This document shows positions 18,604 to 27,704 of a stretch of DNA of 64,000 nucleotides, piece by piece. This DNA is from Shewanella sp. Its GTDB lineage: Bacteria; Pseudomonadota; Gammaproteobacteria; Enterobacterales; Shewanellaceae. A model generated the notes under the pieces. The model was not told the DNA's origin. It ran no database searches and saw nothing but the letters and a program-made list of their open reading frames with translations. Each line of letters opens with the position of its first letter. Position 1 is the stretch's first letter. The stretch lies in NCBI RefSeq assembly GCF_013214165.1, contig NZ_JABSSM010000007.1, forward strand, positions 1 to 64,000. The letters are read 5' to 3'. The position numbers were made by a program, and so were the translations under genes.

Positions 18604-19017
18604 ATGTCTTTAAAATCTTTTTTGATCGCCACCACATTCTTCGCATTATCCGCATGCCAAAGCACTGCAGGGCCTGAGCCGCTGGCAATAGAACTCACAG
18701 GCACCTGGCATATAGAGGTAATCGCAGGTGATCCTGTCATCGATTACAGTCCGGCTCAACTCATCTTTAGCCAAGAAGGTAAACTGAGTGGTAATAACAG
18801 TTGTAATAGCTTCTTTGGTGAATATTCACAGCAAGGTTCATCGATCACACTTTCCCCGACTGGTAGCACGATGAAAGCCTGTGTCGATGCATTGATGGAA
18901 CAGGAGCAAAGAGTCATGACCGCTATGCCCAAGGTCACTTCGGGTCAAATAGTCAAAAATCAGCTGGTATTGCAAGACGCCAATGGAAAAACTCAATTTG
19001 TATTGAGTAAGCTCTAA
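18604..19017 (+). CDS. META-domain lipoprotein (HslJ-like)
   Basis: A 137-residue lipoprotein. The signal peptide ends in a lipobox (FFALSAC), with the lipidated Cys near residue 18. The rest is a META domain as in heat-inducible HslJ: ELTGTWHIEVIAG, then LSGNNSCNSFFGEY, and MKACVDALMEQEQRVM, all family hallmarks. HslJ-type proteins are linked to novobiocin tolerance in E. coli; the molecular role is unclear. The ATG at 18604 is chosen over the frame's first ATG (18565) because it begins the signal peptide. A terminator follows at 19078-19101. Confidence 0.85.
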   Translation: MSLKSFLIATTFFALSACQSTAGPEPLAIELTGTWHIEVIAGDPVIDYSPAQLIFSQEGKLSGNNSCNSFFGEYSQQGSSITLSPTGSTMKACVDALMEQEQRVMTAMPKVTSGQIVKNQLVLQDANGKTQFVLSKL

Positions 19018-19077
19018 AGCCATTTGCGCGGCTACCCTCGACTGGAACACAATAAATAACAGCAAAGTGAATAATGT

Positions 19078-19101
19078 AAAAAACCGCCTCATGGCGGTTT
19101 T
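19078..19101. terminator. Rho-independent terminator
   Basis: aaaaccgcc tcat ggcggtttt is a 9-base perfect stem followed by T-rich sequence. It lies between the META lipoprotein gene and the convergent unknown gene and can serve both. Confidence 0.85.
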
Positions 19102-19164
19102 ATTATTCCTTGTCAGCAACTTATCTATGCCTAGACTCGCCCTGCTAGATTAAGCCCTCTAGCA

Positions 19165-19596
19165 TCAGGCATCGAAATGTCCAGATTCAGCCGCTTGATC
19201 GACTTTCATTTTATGAAGTGAGGCAGGAGGCTGCTCCCGCGCTATGAGGTAACTCCAATAAGCATCATCAAACCCACGAAAAAACTGATCCGTTTTCCCT
19301 TCAGATTTTAAGATTAACCACCACCAGACAAGCCCCCATACACCGAAAGTAACTAGGGTAAGAACGAAGTGAATCGGCTTGTTTTTCTCGAGATTAGTCG
19401 GTTCAAGCCTAGCCCGTTTAACATCAGCAGACTGAATATCAGTGCCTTCTTCGGCAACGAGTCTATCTTGATTAGCCGCCGTTCGCCTAAACAATGAGTG
19501 TAAGTCCTTCCCCCTGCTTCTGACTCTCACATAACAATGGCAATAAGGTTTAACCGCTAAGCGATGAACGCGATATTTATGATGGACTGATGCCAT
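19165..19596 (-). CDS. Hypothetical membrane protein
   Basis: About 143 residues from the ATG at 19596, which has AGAGGCG upstream; the frame also extends to 19671 but without support. The N-terminal ~60 residues are basic (SVHHKYRVHRLAVKPYCHCYVRVRS). One transmembrane segment lies at about residues 76-96 (HFVLTLVTFGVWGLVWWWLIL), and the tail is hydrophilic. The Trp-rich membrane segment resembles small superinfection-immunity-like or YqaE-style proteins only in appearance. Function unknown. Confidence 0.6.
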   Translation of the reverse strand: MASVHHKYRVHRLAVKPYCHCYVRVRSRGKDLHSLFRRTAANQDRLVAEEGTDIQSADVKRARLEPTNLEKNKPIHFVLTLVTFGVWGLVWWWLILKSEGKTDQFFRGFDDAYWSYLIAREQPPASLHKMKVDQAAESGHFDA

Positions 19597-19763
19597 AAGC
19601 GCCTCTTTCTCTTGAGCCAATAATAAAAGTCTAGCAGACTTAGGCCCTGTTGACCTTTCAAGGTTGAGCAAAAATCAAGCTCGAAAGATAAACAGGCTCA
19701 GGGAACTTTAGTCGAATAAAAAATCAACTTTATTAGCCAAATTAAACTCGGCGACATGCTAGA

Positions 19764-20294
19764 GTGTCTGAAAAATGGAGCCTAACCATCATTAATCCAA
19801 GTGTGAAATCAAATGTACAGTCGAGTGTGGAATTAAATATGCAAACAAATGTTCAATTAAGAAAGGGCCAACAATCTGATCTGCTGGCTCTGGTTCGATT
19901 CAACCAAGCGATGGCATTGGAAACTGAAAACCTGTCACTGGATGAAGTCCTACTGACAAAGGGAGTAAACGCCTTACTCTCGGAGCCAGAAAAAGGCTTC
20001 TATCTGGTCGCCGAAGCCGCTGGCGAGATAGTGGGTTCTCTGATGGTGACATTCGAATGGAGCGATTGGCGCGCGCAAAATTACTACTGGATCCAGAGCG
20101 TTTATATCCGTCCAGAGAATCGCCGTCAGGGTGTCTATGGCAAGCTTTATCAGCACGTTAAAACCATAGCGGCAGAGAATGGTGGCGCTGCGAGTTTCAG
20201 ACTCTACGTAGAGCAGGAAAATACCAAGGCGCAGCAAACCTATCAAGCCCTAGGAATGGAGCAGAGTTACTACCTAATGTACGAAGAGAAATAG
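19764..20294 (+). CDS. GNAT-family N-acetyltransferase
   Basis: A 176-residue frame starting with GTG at 19764; the ATG at 19839, giving 151 residues, fits the family better because GNAT homology begins at VQLRKGQQSDLLALV. The acetyl-CoA binding loop is visible as VYIRPENRRQGVYGKLYQHV, followed by LYVEQENTKAQQTYQALGM, the usual C-terminal helix and strand. It is transcribed alone; a hairpin (20299-20323) follows the stop codon. Confidence 0.8.
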   Translation: MSEKWSLTIINPSVKSNVQSSVELNMQTNVQLRKGQQSDLLALVRFNQAMALETENLSLDEVLLTKGVNALLSEPEKGFYLVAEAAGEIVGSLMVTFEWSDWRAQNYYWIQSVYIRPENRRQGVYGKLYQHVKTIAAENGGAASFRLYVEQENTKAQQTYQALGMEQSYYLMYEEK

Positions 20295-20298
20295 CGAC

Positions 20299-20323
20299 AG
20301 CGAACGCTTCGATGACGTTCGCT
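20299..20323 (+). repeat. Hairpin after the GNAT gene
   Basis: agcgaacg (20299-20306) and cgttcgct (20316-20323) form a perfect 8-base stem about 5 bases beyond the stop codon. No T run follows, so termination is uncertain. A further agcgaacg occurs near 20388. Confidence 0.45.
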
Positions 20324-20420
20324 GGCTCACTACGAGTACGGCAACCAGTTCCCTGCTAGAGCGCTTCGCTGCGAGAAAACGAGAATAAGCGAACGTTATA
20401 AAGAGAGGAAAACGAAGAAC

Positions 20421-21713
20421 TTAAGACAAGATACCGAACAGAATGGCTGTCATGGCCAGCAGACCCGCAATAACAACGAAGACATTACTGATACGACCGC
20501 GGTAGGCCTTGAGTGCCGGTACCTTATGGATAGCATACATAGGCATCAGATAAAGAATCGCAGCTATGATTGGACCACCAAGCGCCTCAATCATGCCTAA
20601 GATGCTTGGATTGATGATGGCCACGCCCCAGATGGTGACGAACATGAACACCAGGATAAACTTATCTACTTTCTTGTCTGAGACTGGCTTGTTACTGCTA
20701 CGCAACTGCTTAGTGATGATGCCTTTCATGCCTTCTGTCGCACCCATGTAATGACCGAAGAATGAAGAAACGATGGCAATCACAGCGATGACTGGACCGA
20801 AGTAGCTGACGAAGCCACTCGAGTGAATGTTAGCCAGATAAGAAAGGACCGGTAAGTTTTGCGCCTTAGACTCGGCAAGTTGCTCCGGACTCAAAGAGAG
20901 AACACAAGAGAACACGAACAACATAACGAAACCGACTAACATCATACTGGTGTTACGCAGTATCACGTCGGCTTTCTTCGAGGCATCTTTACCATGTTCG
21001 CGTTTGAGTGCCACAGAGAACTGAGAAATTGCTGGAGAGTGGTTAAAGGCAAAAACCAATACCGGAATCGTTAACCATACGGTCCCCAGGAAGTCCCCCG
21101 CTGATGGAACCTGGGTCAAGGCATCCATTTTCCAGCTTGGGATCAAGTACAAGGACATAAAGACTAAAATACCCACCAGAGGATAGACCAGAAACTGAGT
21201 CACCTTGAGCATCAACTTCTCACCGGATACCATCACTGACATCATGGCAAGGATAAGCAAGCCAGATAATATCCAACGTGGTGGCGATGCCATACCGAGT
21301 TGATTAACGATGAAACTGTCTACGGTATTGGTAATTCCCACGCCATAGATCAATACAATTGGGAAGATAGCGAAGAAATAGAGCAAGGTGATCGCCTTAC
21401 CGGCACTGACACCAAAAAACTCTTCGACCACATCGGTAATATCACTGCCCGGCTTCTGTGAGGCGCAGACAAAGCGTGACAAGCCGCGATGAGCTAGATA
21501 GGTCATAGGTCCTATAACCAAGGCCATCATCACCAGTGGCCAGAAACCGCCCATGCCTGCATTTATTGGGAGAAAAAGGATACCAGCACCAACGGCGGTG
21601 CCAAACAAGCTCAACATCCAAGTCGTATCTTTACGTGTCCAGCCCTGACTGACGGCCGGGTTTACCTGGGGTCCGGCTGCATTGACTGGAGAGGCGGTCG
21701 ATTCTTTGTGCAT
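20421..21713 (-). CDS. sdaC: Serine transporter of the SdaC family
   Basis: A ~430-residue inner membrane permease of the hydroxy/aromatic amino acid (HAAAP) family with about 11 transmembrane segments. It tracks E. coli SdaC throughout: [20 protein letters not shown], the AHRGLSRFV loop, VFAFNHSP in the middle, [12 protein letters not shown], and the ending [10 protein letters not shown]. It probably imports serine with protons. The second ATG (21713) is preferred because it places AAAGG 9-10 bases upstream; a start at 21719 is possible. It is monocistronic, with no serine dehydratase gene next to it. Confidence 0.9.
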   Translation of the reverse strand: MHKESTASPVNAAGPQVNPAVSQGWTRKDTTWMLSLFGTAVGAGILFLPINAGMGGFWPLVMMALVIGPMTYLAHRGLSRFVCASQKPGSDITDVVEEFFGVSAGKAITLLYFFAIFPIVLIYGVGITNTVDSFIVNQLGMASPPRWILSGLLILAMMSVMVSGEKLMLKVTQFLVYPLVGILVFMSLYLIPSWKMDALTQVPSAGDFLGTVWLTIPVLVFAFNHSPAISQFSVALKREHGKDASKKADVILRNTSMMLVGFVMLFVFSCVLSLSPEQLAESKAQNLPVLSYLANIHSSGFVSYFGPVIAVIAIVSSFFGHYMGATEGMKGIITKQLRSSNKPVSDKKVDKFILVFMFVTIWGVAIINPSILGMIEALGGPIIAAILYLMPMYAIHKVPALKAYRGRISNVFVVIAGLLAMTAILFGILS

Positions 21714-21719
21714 AAACAT

Positions 21720-22299
21720 TACCTTTGAGGTGTTCTACACCTTTGGTGTTCCAGAAACCACTCCACCTAAAACCATTTTCAAAGGGAAGCAGCCATAAAT
21801 TCAAGGCCAGACTATAGGAGTCAAGCCGTGAAAAATTGATCTGGAATGGGGTTTTATCATCAAATTTCAGAACAAGTTCATTATGGGAGCTATGTCTAAA
21901 TTATCATGGGCTAAATCTTTATCTCGACCTCACGCCCGCAACCAAAACTAACCTAAAATTAACACTTTAGGCACACATATTACCTATTGGTGATATTAGA
22001 AAATTTATTCTAGGAGATGGCGAGGTGAGATGGGTCGCAAATAATAGCAGCCCTGATAACCAGCACAGTACAAACTTCACAAAATACGCGTAAGATCACA
22101 GGATTTTTCACTGACTCAGTGCGAAAGTTAACCATGATCCACTATAGGCTAGAAAAAAGCACGAGCTGACCTACATCTGCTATCCGTTTTTCTAAGCCAA
22201 ATTAGATAAACCTTGATACATCTCCACCAACTCATTCATGGTTCATCACCCGTAATAAATTAGGGGGAAATTTGGTATAATCCCCCCAGGTTGATTGGA
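21720..22299. other. Intergenic region with divergent promoters
   Basis: About 580 bases between sdaC and yjjX. A perfect TATAAT is at 22276-22281, 19 bases before the yjjX start, flanked by ggggga / tcccccc, which could pair across it. I see no gene or repeat in the remainder. Confidence 0.4.
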
Positions 22300-22896
22300 A
22301 TGAATAAAAAAATGCAACAGATAACTCAATTAAAGAAGATCAGAGTATTAGTCGGCTCGAAAAACCCGGTGAAAGTAAACGCGGCCAAAATCGCTATCTG
22401 CCAACTGTTTCCGGATATTGATATCGAATGTATTGGTATGCACGCCCCATCAGGCGTACCAGACCAACCCATGACAGATGTTGAAACCCGCGAAGGCGCC
22501 ATTAACCGTGTAAAGTATTGCCGAGAATTTTCCGCTACGGCGCAGCAAGCTGATGGCGAGTCAGTTGCTGAACTCTTTATCGCAATGGAAGGCGGCGTCG
22601 ATAATTTCGAATACGGGCCAGCCACGTTCGCCTACACAGTGATTGCCACCCGGAGCCAACTTTCCGTTGGACGTAGCGCACAACTCCCCATCTCTCCATC
22701 TATCTATAAGTCACTGGTTGCCGGTGAGGAGCTCGGAGATGTGATGGATAAGCTATTCAACACTAACAACATCAAGCAAAAAGGTGGTGCAATTGGCCTA
22801 TTGACCCAAGGGCATGCCACCAGAGAGAGTGTCTATACTCAGGCATTAATCTTAGCCATGGCCCCCATGCTAAATCCTGAGCTTTATCTTGATTAA
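22300..22896 (+). CDS. yjjX: Inosine/xanthosine triphosphatase
   Basis: A ~198-residue house-cleaning nucleotidase of the YjjX family, hydrolysing ITP and XTP to keep deaminated purines out of nucleic acids. Signatures: RVLVGSKNPVKVNAAK near the N-terminus, GVPDQPMTDVETREGA, and AMEGGVD in the active-site region. The ATG at 22300 is chosen since it has AGG about 10 bases upstream. The frame opens at TTG 22291, and a further ATG at 22312 is an alternative. The promoter TATAAT is close (22276), leaving a very short leader. A long hairpin follows the gene. Confidence 0.88.
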   Translation: MNKKMQQITQLKKIRVLVGSKNPVKVNAAKIAICQLFPDIDIECIGMHAPSGVPDQPMTDVETREGAINRVKYCREFSATAQQADGESVAELFIAMEGGVDNFEYGPATFAYTVIATRSQLSVGRSAQLPISPSIYKSLVAGEELGDVMDKLFNTNNIKQKGGAIGLLTQGHATRESVYTQALILAMAPMLNPELYLD

Positions 22897-22902
22897 CTGT
22901 TT

Positions 22903-22949
22903 CAAGCCATTGCTAATGCAAGCGAGTGACTGTCATTAGCAATGGCTTG
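22903..22949 (+). terminator. 16-bp perfect hairpin downstream of yjjX
   Basis: caagccattgctaatg (22903-22918) and cattagcaatggcttg (22934-22949) are perfect complements around a 15-base loop, starting 6 bases after the yjjX stop. A T run is missing, so it may protect or process the transcript rather than terminate it. Confidence 0.55.
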
Positions 22950-23269
22950 CATTCTCCTCCATGAGCAACTAGGTTAGTCCCCTATCAAGTCGCATTAAAT
23001 ATTAGTCACTTAGCTTCACAAACTTAATTTTCGCGCACAAAATTTTAGTCTCCGAATCTCGCTCACTGAGTGATAGATGTTAATCACAACTGAGCTTAGA
23101 TACATAAAGCCACGACTCCCTACTTGCAATTTGCTTAATATACCCATAAGTTAGATGTAAGTCGCAACCATACTCATCCAATGTCAGCAGTCAACTTTGG
23201 ATGAAGAAACGTTATTTCTGACCAAGATAACCAATGTCGATTCAGACAAAATAAATTGCAGGAACAGGT

Positions 23270-24244
23270 ATGACAGAAGATAATAAACCAAGCAATCAAC
23301 AAGGTTCTGCACTCAGAACCGTATCTCGCCATATTGTGCGACAACTCGGCATGCTTAACTCTGCCTGTGGCGACCTTCCTCTATCTCCTGTTCAGGCTCA
23401 TGCGCTTATCGAAGTCAGCCATGGCGCCATATCGATTAAAAAATTGGCACAAATCCTAAATATTGATAAATCCAACGCCAGTCGTGCAGTCAGTCATCTA
23501 GTTGAGAAGCGATTTGCTCATACCAAGAGTAACCCCAGAGACAGCCGCAGCCTACTGGCTCACCTGACTCCTCAAGGACGAAAATTACTACAAAAGTTAG
23601 ATCATCAGCAAAACATCATCTTTAATGAAATTTTATCCCAGTTATCTTGCTCTGAAACCCAGCAAATTGAGACTGCAATGACCTTATATCACAAGGCCAT
23701 TGAGCGCTCCCGGCTGCAACAGGAATATACACTTAGGGTGATGACCCCAGAAGATAATGCCCCTATGGCCGAAGTGATACGCACGGTCTCAGCTGAATAT
23801 GGCCTCACCTCAGATAAAGGTTATAGCGTAGCGGATCCCACCTTAGACATTCTTAGTGAACAATACCAAGCAAGTGATGCCCGCTATTGGGTCATAGAAA
23901 AAGAGGGTGAAATCTTGGGTGGAGGAGGAATTGCGCCTTTAAGCATAAATACAGCAGTCATCAACACGGTAGATCAGCCCTCGGCAGACCAAGAGCGAGT
24001 ATGTGAACTGCAGAAGATGTACTTCAGCCAAGCGCTTAGAGGCAAAGGGTTTGCTAAACGCCTGGCTTATCTGGCGCTCGATTTTGCCCGCGAGCAGGGA
24101 TTTCACGCCTGTTACCTGGAAACCACCGCGGATCTCAATGAAGCGGTCAAACTGTATGAGTCTATCGGATTCAAACATCTGGACTCTCATCTTGGCGCTA
24201 CGGGACACGATGCCTGCGAGATGCCTATGTTGTTAAAGTTATAA
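23270..24244 (+). CDS. MarR regulator fused to GNAT acetyltransferase
   Basis: A 324-residue two-domain protein. Residues ~15-150 form a MarR-type winged helix: SIKKLAQILNIDKSNASRAVSHLVEK is the recognition region and NPRDSRSLLAHLTPQGRKLL is the wing. Residues ~155-320 are a GNAT acetyltransferase, with ELQKMYFSQALRGKGFAKRLAYLALDFA as the acetyl-CoA loop and ETTADLNEAVKLYESIGFK near the end. Such fusions are a known architecture; they may sense acetyl-CoA or a small substrate. The targets are unknown. It stands alone with a 370-base upstream region. Confidence 0.88.
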   Translation: MTEDNKPSNQQGSALRTVSRHIVRQLGMLNSACGDLPLSPVQAHALIEVSHGAISIKKLAQILNIDKSNASRAVSHLVEKRFAHTKSNPRDSRSLLAHLTPQGRKLLQKLDHQQNIIFNEILSQLSCSETQQIETAMTLYHKAIERSRLQQEYTLRVMTPEDNAPMAEVIRTVSAEYGLTSDKGYSVADPTLDILSEQYQASDARYWVIEKEGEILGGGGIAPLSINTAVINTVDQPSADQERVCELQKMYFSQALRGKGFAKRLAYLALDFAREQGFHACYLETTADLNEAVKLYESIGFKHLDSHLGATGHDACEMPMLLKL

Positions 24245-24253
24245 AAGGTCCTA

Positions 24254-24274
24254 GATCCTAGGAACTAAGATCTT
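24254..24274 (+). repeat. Three TAG/TAA-phased heptamers
   Basis: tagatcc, taggaac and taagatc follow one another shortly after the stop codon of the MarR-GNAT gene, with the same 7-base phase as the repeats at 3118 and 62667. Confidence 0.45.
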
Positions 24275-24397
24275 TATTTCCCTAGTCTTTCCTCTGAAAG
24301 CTTGTTAGCTTCGAATGATAGTGAGCGCACTCTTGAGCCAAAATATGCGCCCAAATAACCAGTCTAAATAACAAGCTAAAGTAATCGTGGAGATTTT

Positions 24398-25441
24398 ATG
24401 GAATATCGTCGTATCCCACATTCCAACCTTGAAGTCAGTGAACTCTGTTTAGGTACCATGACCTGGGGTGAGCAGAACACACAAGCCGAAGCCTTCTCTC
24501 AGCTAGATTATGCCATAGGCGAAGGCATTAACTTTATCGACACCGCCGAGATGTATCCGGTTCCTCCCAAGGCTGATACTCAAGGAGAGACCGAGAGGAT
24601 CTTGGGTAACTACCTTAAAAAAAGTGGTCACCGAGACAACTTGATCATCGCCACTAAAGTATCCGCTCCGGGGCCTAAGAGTGACTTCATACGTCCTGAT
24701 ATGGCTCTGGATTGGCGTAATATTCACCAAGCCGTCGATACCAGCCTGGAGCGACTCAAGATCGACACCATAGATCTGTATCAGATCCACTGGCCAGACA
24801 GAAATACCAACTTCTTCGGTGAGCTATCCTATCAACAGGTCGATGACAACGAGCAACTGACTCCTATCATAGAGACGCTGGAAGCCTTAGCCTCTTTAGT
24901 GACGGCAGGAAAAATTCGTTATATCGGTGTCTCCAATGAAACCCCTTGGGGGTTGATGAAGTATCTACAACTCGCCGAGAAACACGATCTCCCTAGAGTC
25001 ATCAGCGTACAAAACCCCTATAACTTGCTCAACCGCAGTTTTGAGGTCGGCATGGCAGAGATCAGCCATCGAGAAGAAGTGCCCTTACTGGCCTATTCTC
25101 CCTTGGCATTTGGTGCACTGACGGGTAAATACTTGGACGATAAATGGCCCCAGGGCGCCAGACTCACCCTGTTTAAGCGCTTCTCTCGTTACACGGGGAC
25201 ACAAATAGCGCTCGAAGCCACCAAGGCCTATGTAGAGCTTGCACGTGAATTCAAGCTGAGTCCGGCGCAGATGTCGCTCGCCTTCGTCACCTCACGCAAA
25301 TTTGTCGCCTCAAACATCATAGGTGCCACCAATCTTAAACAGCTCAAAGAGAATATCGACAGCATCAACACCTGTATCTCTCCAGAGCTAATGATAAGGC
25401 TAGATGAACTGGCGCAAATCTATCGACTGCCTTGTCCTTAA
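24398..25441 (+). CDS. tas: NADPH-dependent aldo/keto reductase Tas
   Basis: A 347-residue aldo/keto reductase matching E. coli Tas along its length: MEYRRIPHSNLEVSELCLGTMT, the FIDTAEMYPVPP segment with the catalytic Asp and Tyr, ATKVSAPG with the catalytic Lys, and YQIHWPDR. The barrel binds NADPH. Tas complements tyrosine auxotrophy in E. coli mutants, but its physiological substrate is not settled. A strong terminator follows at 25484. Confidence 0.9.
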   Translation: MEYRRIPHSNLEVSELCLGTMTWGEQNTQAEAFSQLDYAIGEGINFIDTAEMYPVPPKADTQGETERILGNYLKKSGHRDNLIIATKVSAPGPKSDFIRPDMALDWRNIHQAVDTSLERLKIDTIDLYQIHWPDRNTNFFGELSYQQVDDNEQLTPIIETLEALASLVTAGKIRYIGVSNETPWGLMKYLQLAEKHDLPRVISVQNPYNLLNRSFEVGMAEISHREEVPLLAYSPLAFGALTGKYLDDKWPQGARLTLFKRFSRYTGTQIALEATKAYVELAREFKLSPAQMSLAFVTSRKFVASNIIGATNLKQLKENIDSINTCISPELMIRLDELAQIYRLPCP

Positions 25442-25483
25442 ATAATGGTCCAAGTTACTGGTCCCTTCTTTAAAGCTTGCATT

Positions 25484-25522
25484 AGGCGCGTAGATCTCCG
25501 AAGATCTAGCCGCCTTTTTTTA
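25484..25522 (+). terminator. Rho-independent terminator of tas
   Basis: aggcgcgtagatct pairs with agatctagccgcct (one bulge region) around a 4-base loop, followed by seven Ts. It lies about 40 bases after the tas stop and 20 bases before csdA. Confidence 0.9.
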
Positions 25523-25544
25523 TGATGAACTAGCGGACCTAACC

Positions 25545-26759
25545 ATGGACTTTCCCCAGCTGCGTGCTCAATTTCCTACACTCGAGCAGACCTTAGAGGG
25601 ATACCCTCTGTGTTACCTGGACACGGCAGCGACCAGCCAGAAACCCAAGTGTGTCATAGATGCCATGACTCAGTATTATCATAAAGATAACGCCAATGTT
25701 CACCGGGCCGCTCACCAACTCTCAGCCAGAGCCACCTCTCAATATGAGGCGGTGCGCGATCAACTAAAAGGCTTTATCAAGGCCAGTCGCCGCGAAGAGA
25801 TCATCTTCACCCACGGCACCACAGAGTCGATAAATATGGTCGCCCATGGCCTGATGGATCAGACAAAATCTGGCGATATCATCTTAATAGACACGGCCGC
25901 CCATCATGCCAATATCGTCCCCTGGCAAGAACTCGCTAAGCGCAGTGGCGCCATCATCAAGCCAATCCCGCTGACAGAGGATTGCCGACTCGATGAACAA
26001 GCCTATGAAACACTGCTCAAACAAAAGCCTGCCATCGTCGCGCTATGCCATGTGTCCAATGCACTTGGCACTCTCAACCCAGTAAATCAATTAGTCGCTA
26101 AAGCCAAGGCCGCTGGTGCCATCACCCTAGTCGACGGCGCTCAGGCTATCGCCCATCTGGAGATAGATGTACAGGCGATAGATTGTGATTTCTATGTGTT
26201 CTCCGGCCACAAGATGTATGGCCCAACGGGGATAGGCGTGCTCTATGGCCGTTTCGATATTCTCGATAAGCTCGAGCCTATGATGACAGGCGGCGAGATG
26301 ATCAAGACCGTCAGTTTCGATGCCACCGAGTTTAATGTCTTACCCAATAGACTCGAGGCCGGAACACCGCCCATAGCCGAAGTGATTGGGCTGGGTGCTG
26401 CCATCGAATTCATACAAAATCTACCTAAAGCTGAGACGGTTCAACGGGAGCAGCAACTGTTGGCTTATCTGCAAACTCAGTTAACCGATTTAGGCGACAT
26501 TAAGCTCTACGGTGCCAATGAAAACAATATCGGCGCCGTCGCCTTTAACTTGGCCGCTGAACATCATCAGGATGTGGGGATCTTACTGGATCAACAAGGG
26601 ATCGCCGTCCGCTGTGGCCATCACTGCGCCATGCCCCTGATGCAGAGTTTAGCGATCAAGGGCTGCTGCCGCGCATCCATAGGCGTCTATACCAGTAAAG
26701 AAGATATCGATCGCTTCATAGAGGCGCTAACATCGGTAAAAGAGATGTTGTTAGATTAA
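25545..26759 (+). CDS. csdA: Cysteine desulfurase CsdA
   Basis: A 404-residue class V aminotransferase-fold enzyme that takes sulfur from cysteine as a persulfide. Visible residues: DTAATSQKP at the N-terminus, the PLP Lys in FSGHKMYGPTG (about K223), and the catalytic Cys in RCGHHCAMP (about C361). The short active-site loop is that of the SufS/CsdA group. It is followed 60 bases on by csdE, so the pair forms the Csd sulfur-transfer system rather than a suf operon; no sufBCD genes are nearby. Confidence 0.9.
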   Translation: MDFPQLRAQFPTLEQTLEGYPLCYLDTAATSQKPKCVIDAMTQYYHKDNANVHRAAHQLSARATSQYEAVRDQLKGFIKASRREEIIFTHGTTESINMVAHGLMDQTKSGDIILIDTAAHHANIVPWQELAKRSGAIIKPIPLTEDCRLDEQAYETLLKQKPAIVALCHVSNALGTLNPVNQLVAKAKAAGAITLVDGAQAIAHLEIDVQAIDCDFYVFSGHKMYGPTGIGVLYGRFDILDKLEPMMTGGEMIKTVSFDATEFNVLPNRLEAGTPPIAEVIGLGAAIEFIQNLPKAETVQREQQLLAYLQTQLTDLGDIKLYGANENNIGAVAFNLAAEHHQDVGILLDQQGIAVRCGHHCAMPLMQSLAIKGCCRASIGVYTSKEDIDRFIEALTSVKEMLLD

Positions 26760-26820
26760 GGGTCTAGGTTCGAGCATGTTATTTAAGCATCATTCAAGGT
26801 CACTAATTCAGGTCAATTTT

Positions 26821-27258
26821 ATGAGCTCAGCAGTACAGCCCGCCACAGAGACATTTTTAGCCCTTAAGTTCGATAGCGGTGAGATATTGCCTAAATTCGA
26901 CAATGCCAACAACTGGCAGGAGCGCTATCGCCAGATAATGCTCCTGGGCAAGACCTTACCTAAACTCGAAGATGAGTTTCGTGTGGAGCAGGCCCAGGTC
27001 AGGGGCTGCGAGAGTAATGCCTGGCTCTATCATAGTGAGATAGACGGCAAGCATTACTATCTCGCCGACAGCGATGCCCGCATAGTCAAAGGCCTAGTTG
27101 CGCTATTGCTGACCGCTTGTCATGGCAAGAGCGCAGACGAGATTGCAGCGTTCGATACTGAGGCCTACTTCGATCGATTAGGCTTAACCGGACAACTCAG
27201 CCCCTCGCGCACCAATGGACTGTTTGCCTTGGCTAAGGCAATTAAAGCATCAGTCTGA
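26821..27258 (+). CDS. csdE: Sulfur acceptor CsdE (SufE family)
   Basis: A 145-residue SufE-family protein that accepts persulfide sulfur from CsdA. The acceptor cysteine is in the typical VRGCESNAWL context (about C63), and the fold pattern RYRQIMLLGKTLPKL precedes it. The ATG at 26821 has AGG 10 bases upstream; the frame opens earlier at 26776, but those 15 residues are not family-like. The stop codon lies 4 bases before a dispersed repeat (27262-27376). Confidence 0.88.
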   Translation: MSSAVQPATETFLALKFDSGEILPKFDNANNWQERYRQIMLLGKTLPKLEDEFRVEQAQVRGCESNAWLYHSEIDGKHYYLADSDARIVKGLVALLLTACHGKSADEIAAFDTEAYFDRLGLTGQLSPSRTNGLFALAKAIKASV

Positions 27259-27261
27259 CTG

Positions 27262-27376
27262 ACTTGTCGGATCACAAGTTTCAAATATCTTTTTAAGTTG
27301 GCTTTATTGGGCTGGTTAGTTATTTGATTAGCTTGCTAAGTACCATAGCATCATTGGTGTTAATTGCTTGCAGCAG
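27262..27376 (+). repeat. Dispersed ~115-bp repeat, copy A
   Basis: Starts with acttgtcggatcacaagt (a small hairpin, acttgt / acaagt) and continues with ttcaaatatctttttaagtt, a less conserved middle, and an end attgcttgcagcag. Copies B (28897-29010) and C (30372-30487) have the same orientation and almost the same length. A and C also share weaker similarity ~100-300 bases further on, around a ctcttcgattt motif. It begins 4 bases after the csdE stop. Confidence 0.75.
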
Positions 27377-27704
27377 ACTCACATGTAAATACTTCTGTGG
27401 GACGCTATAAATATGTCCCTATACGCTCTGCGGTTTCATCCCTGAAACCGAAGCCCACAGCCGCATCTACATCAGGTTATTTATCTCTTCGATTTAAGAT
27501 TTTTTGGTTAGTAACTCATTTCTGGACAGAAACGAGTCTGCAGCTTCAGCTTTAAACTCGGTTATTCTCATTAAGTTTAGTATGGCTTAACTGAGATTAA
27601 CTACGGACATAAGGTGCTCCACGATGACTCAACCTAAGAACCTAACTTTATACTAAAACAACTATCTGGGTATTGATGGCTGTTTTTCAGAATAAGCATC
27701 TAAA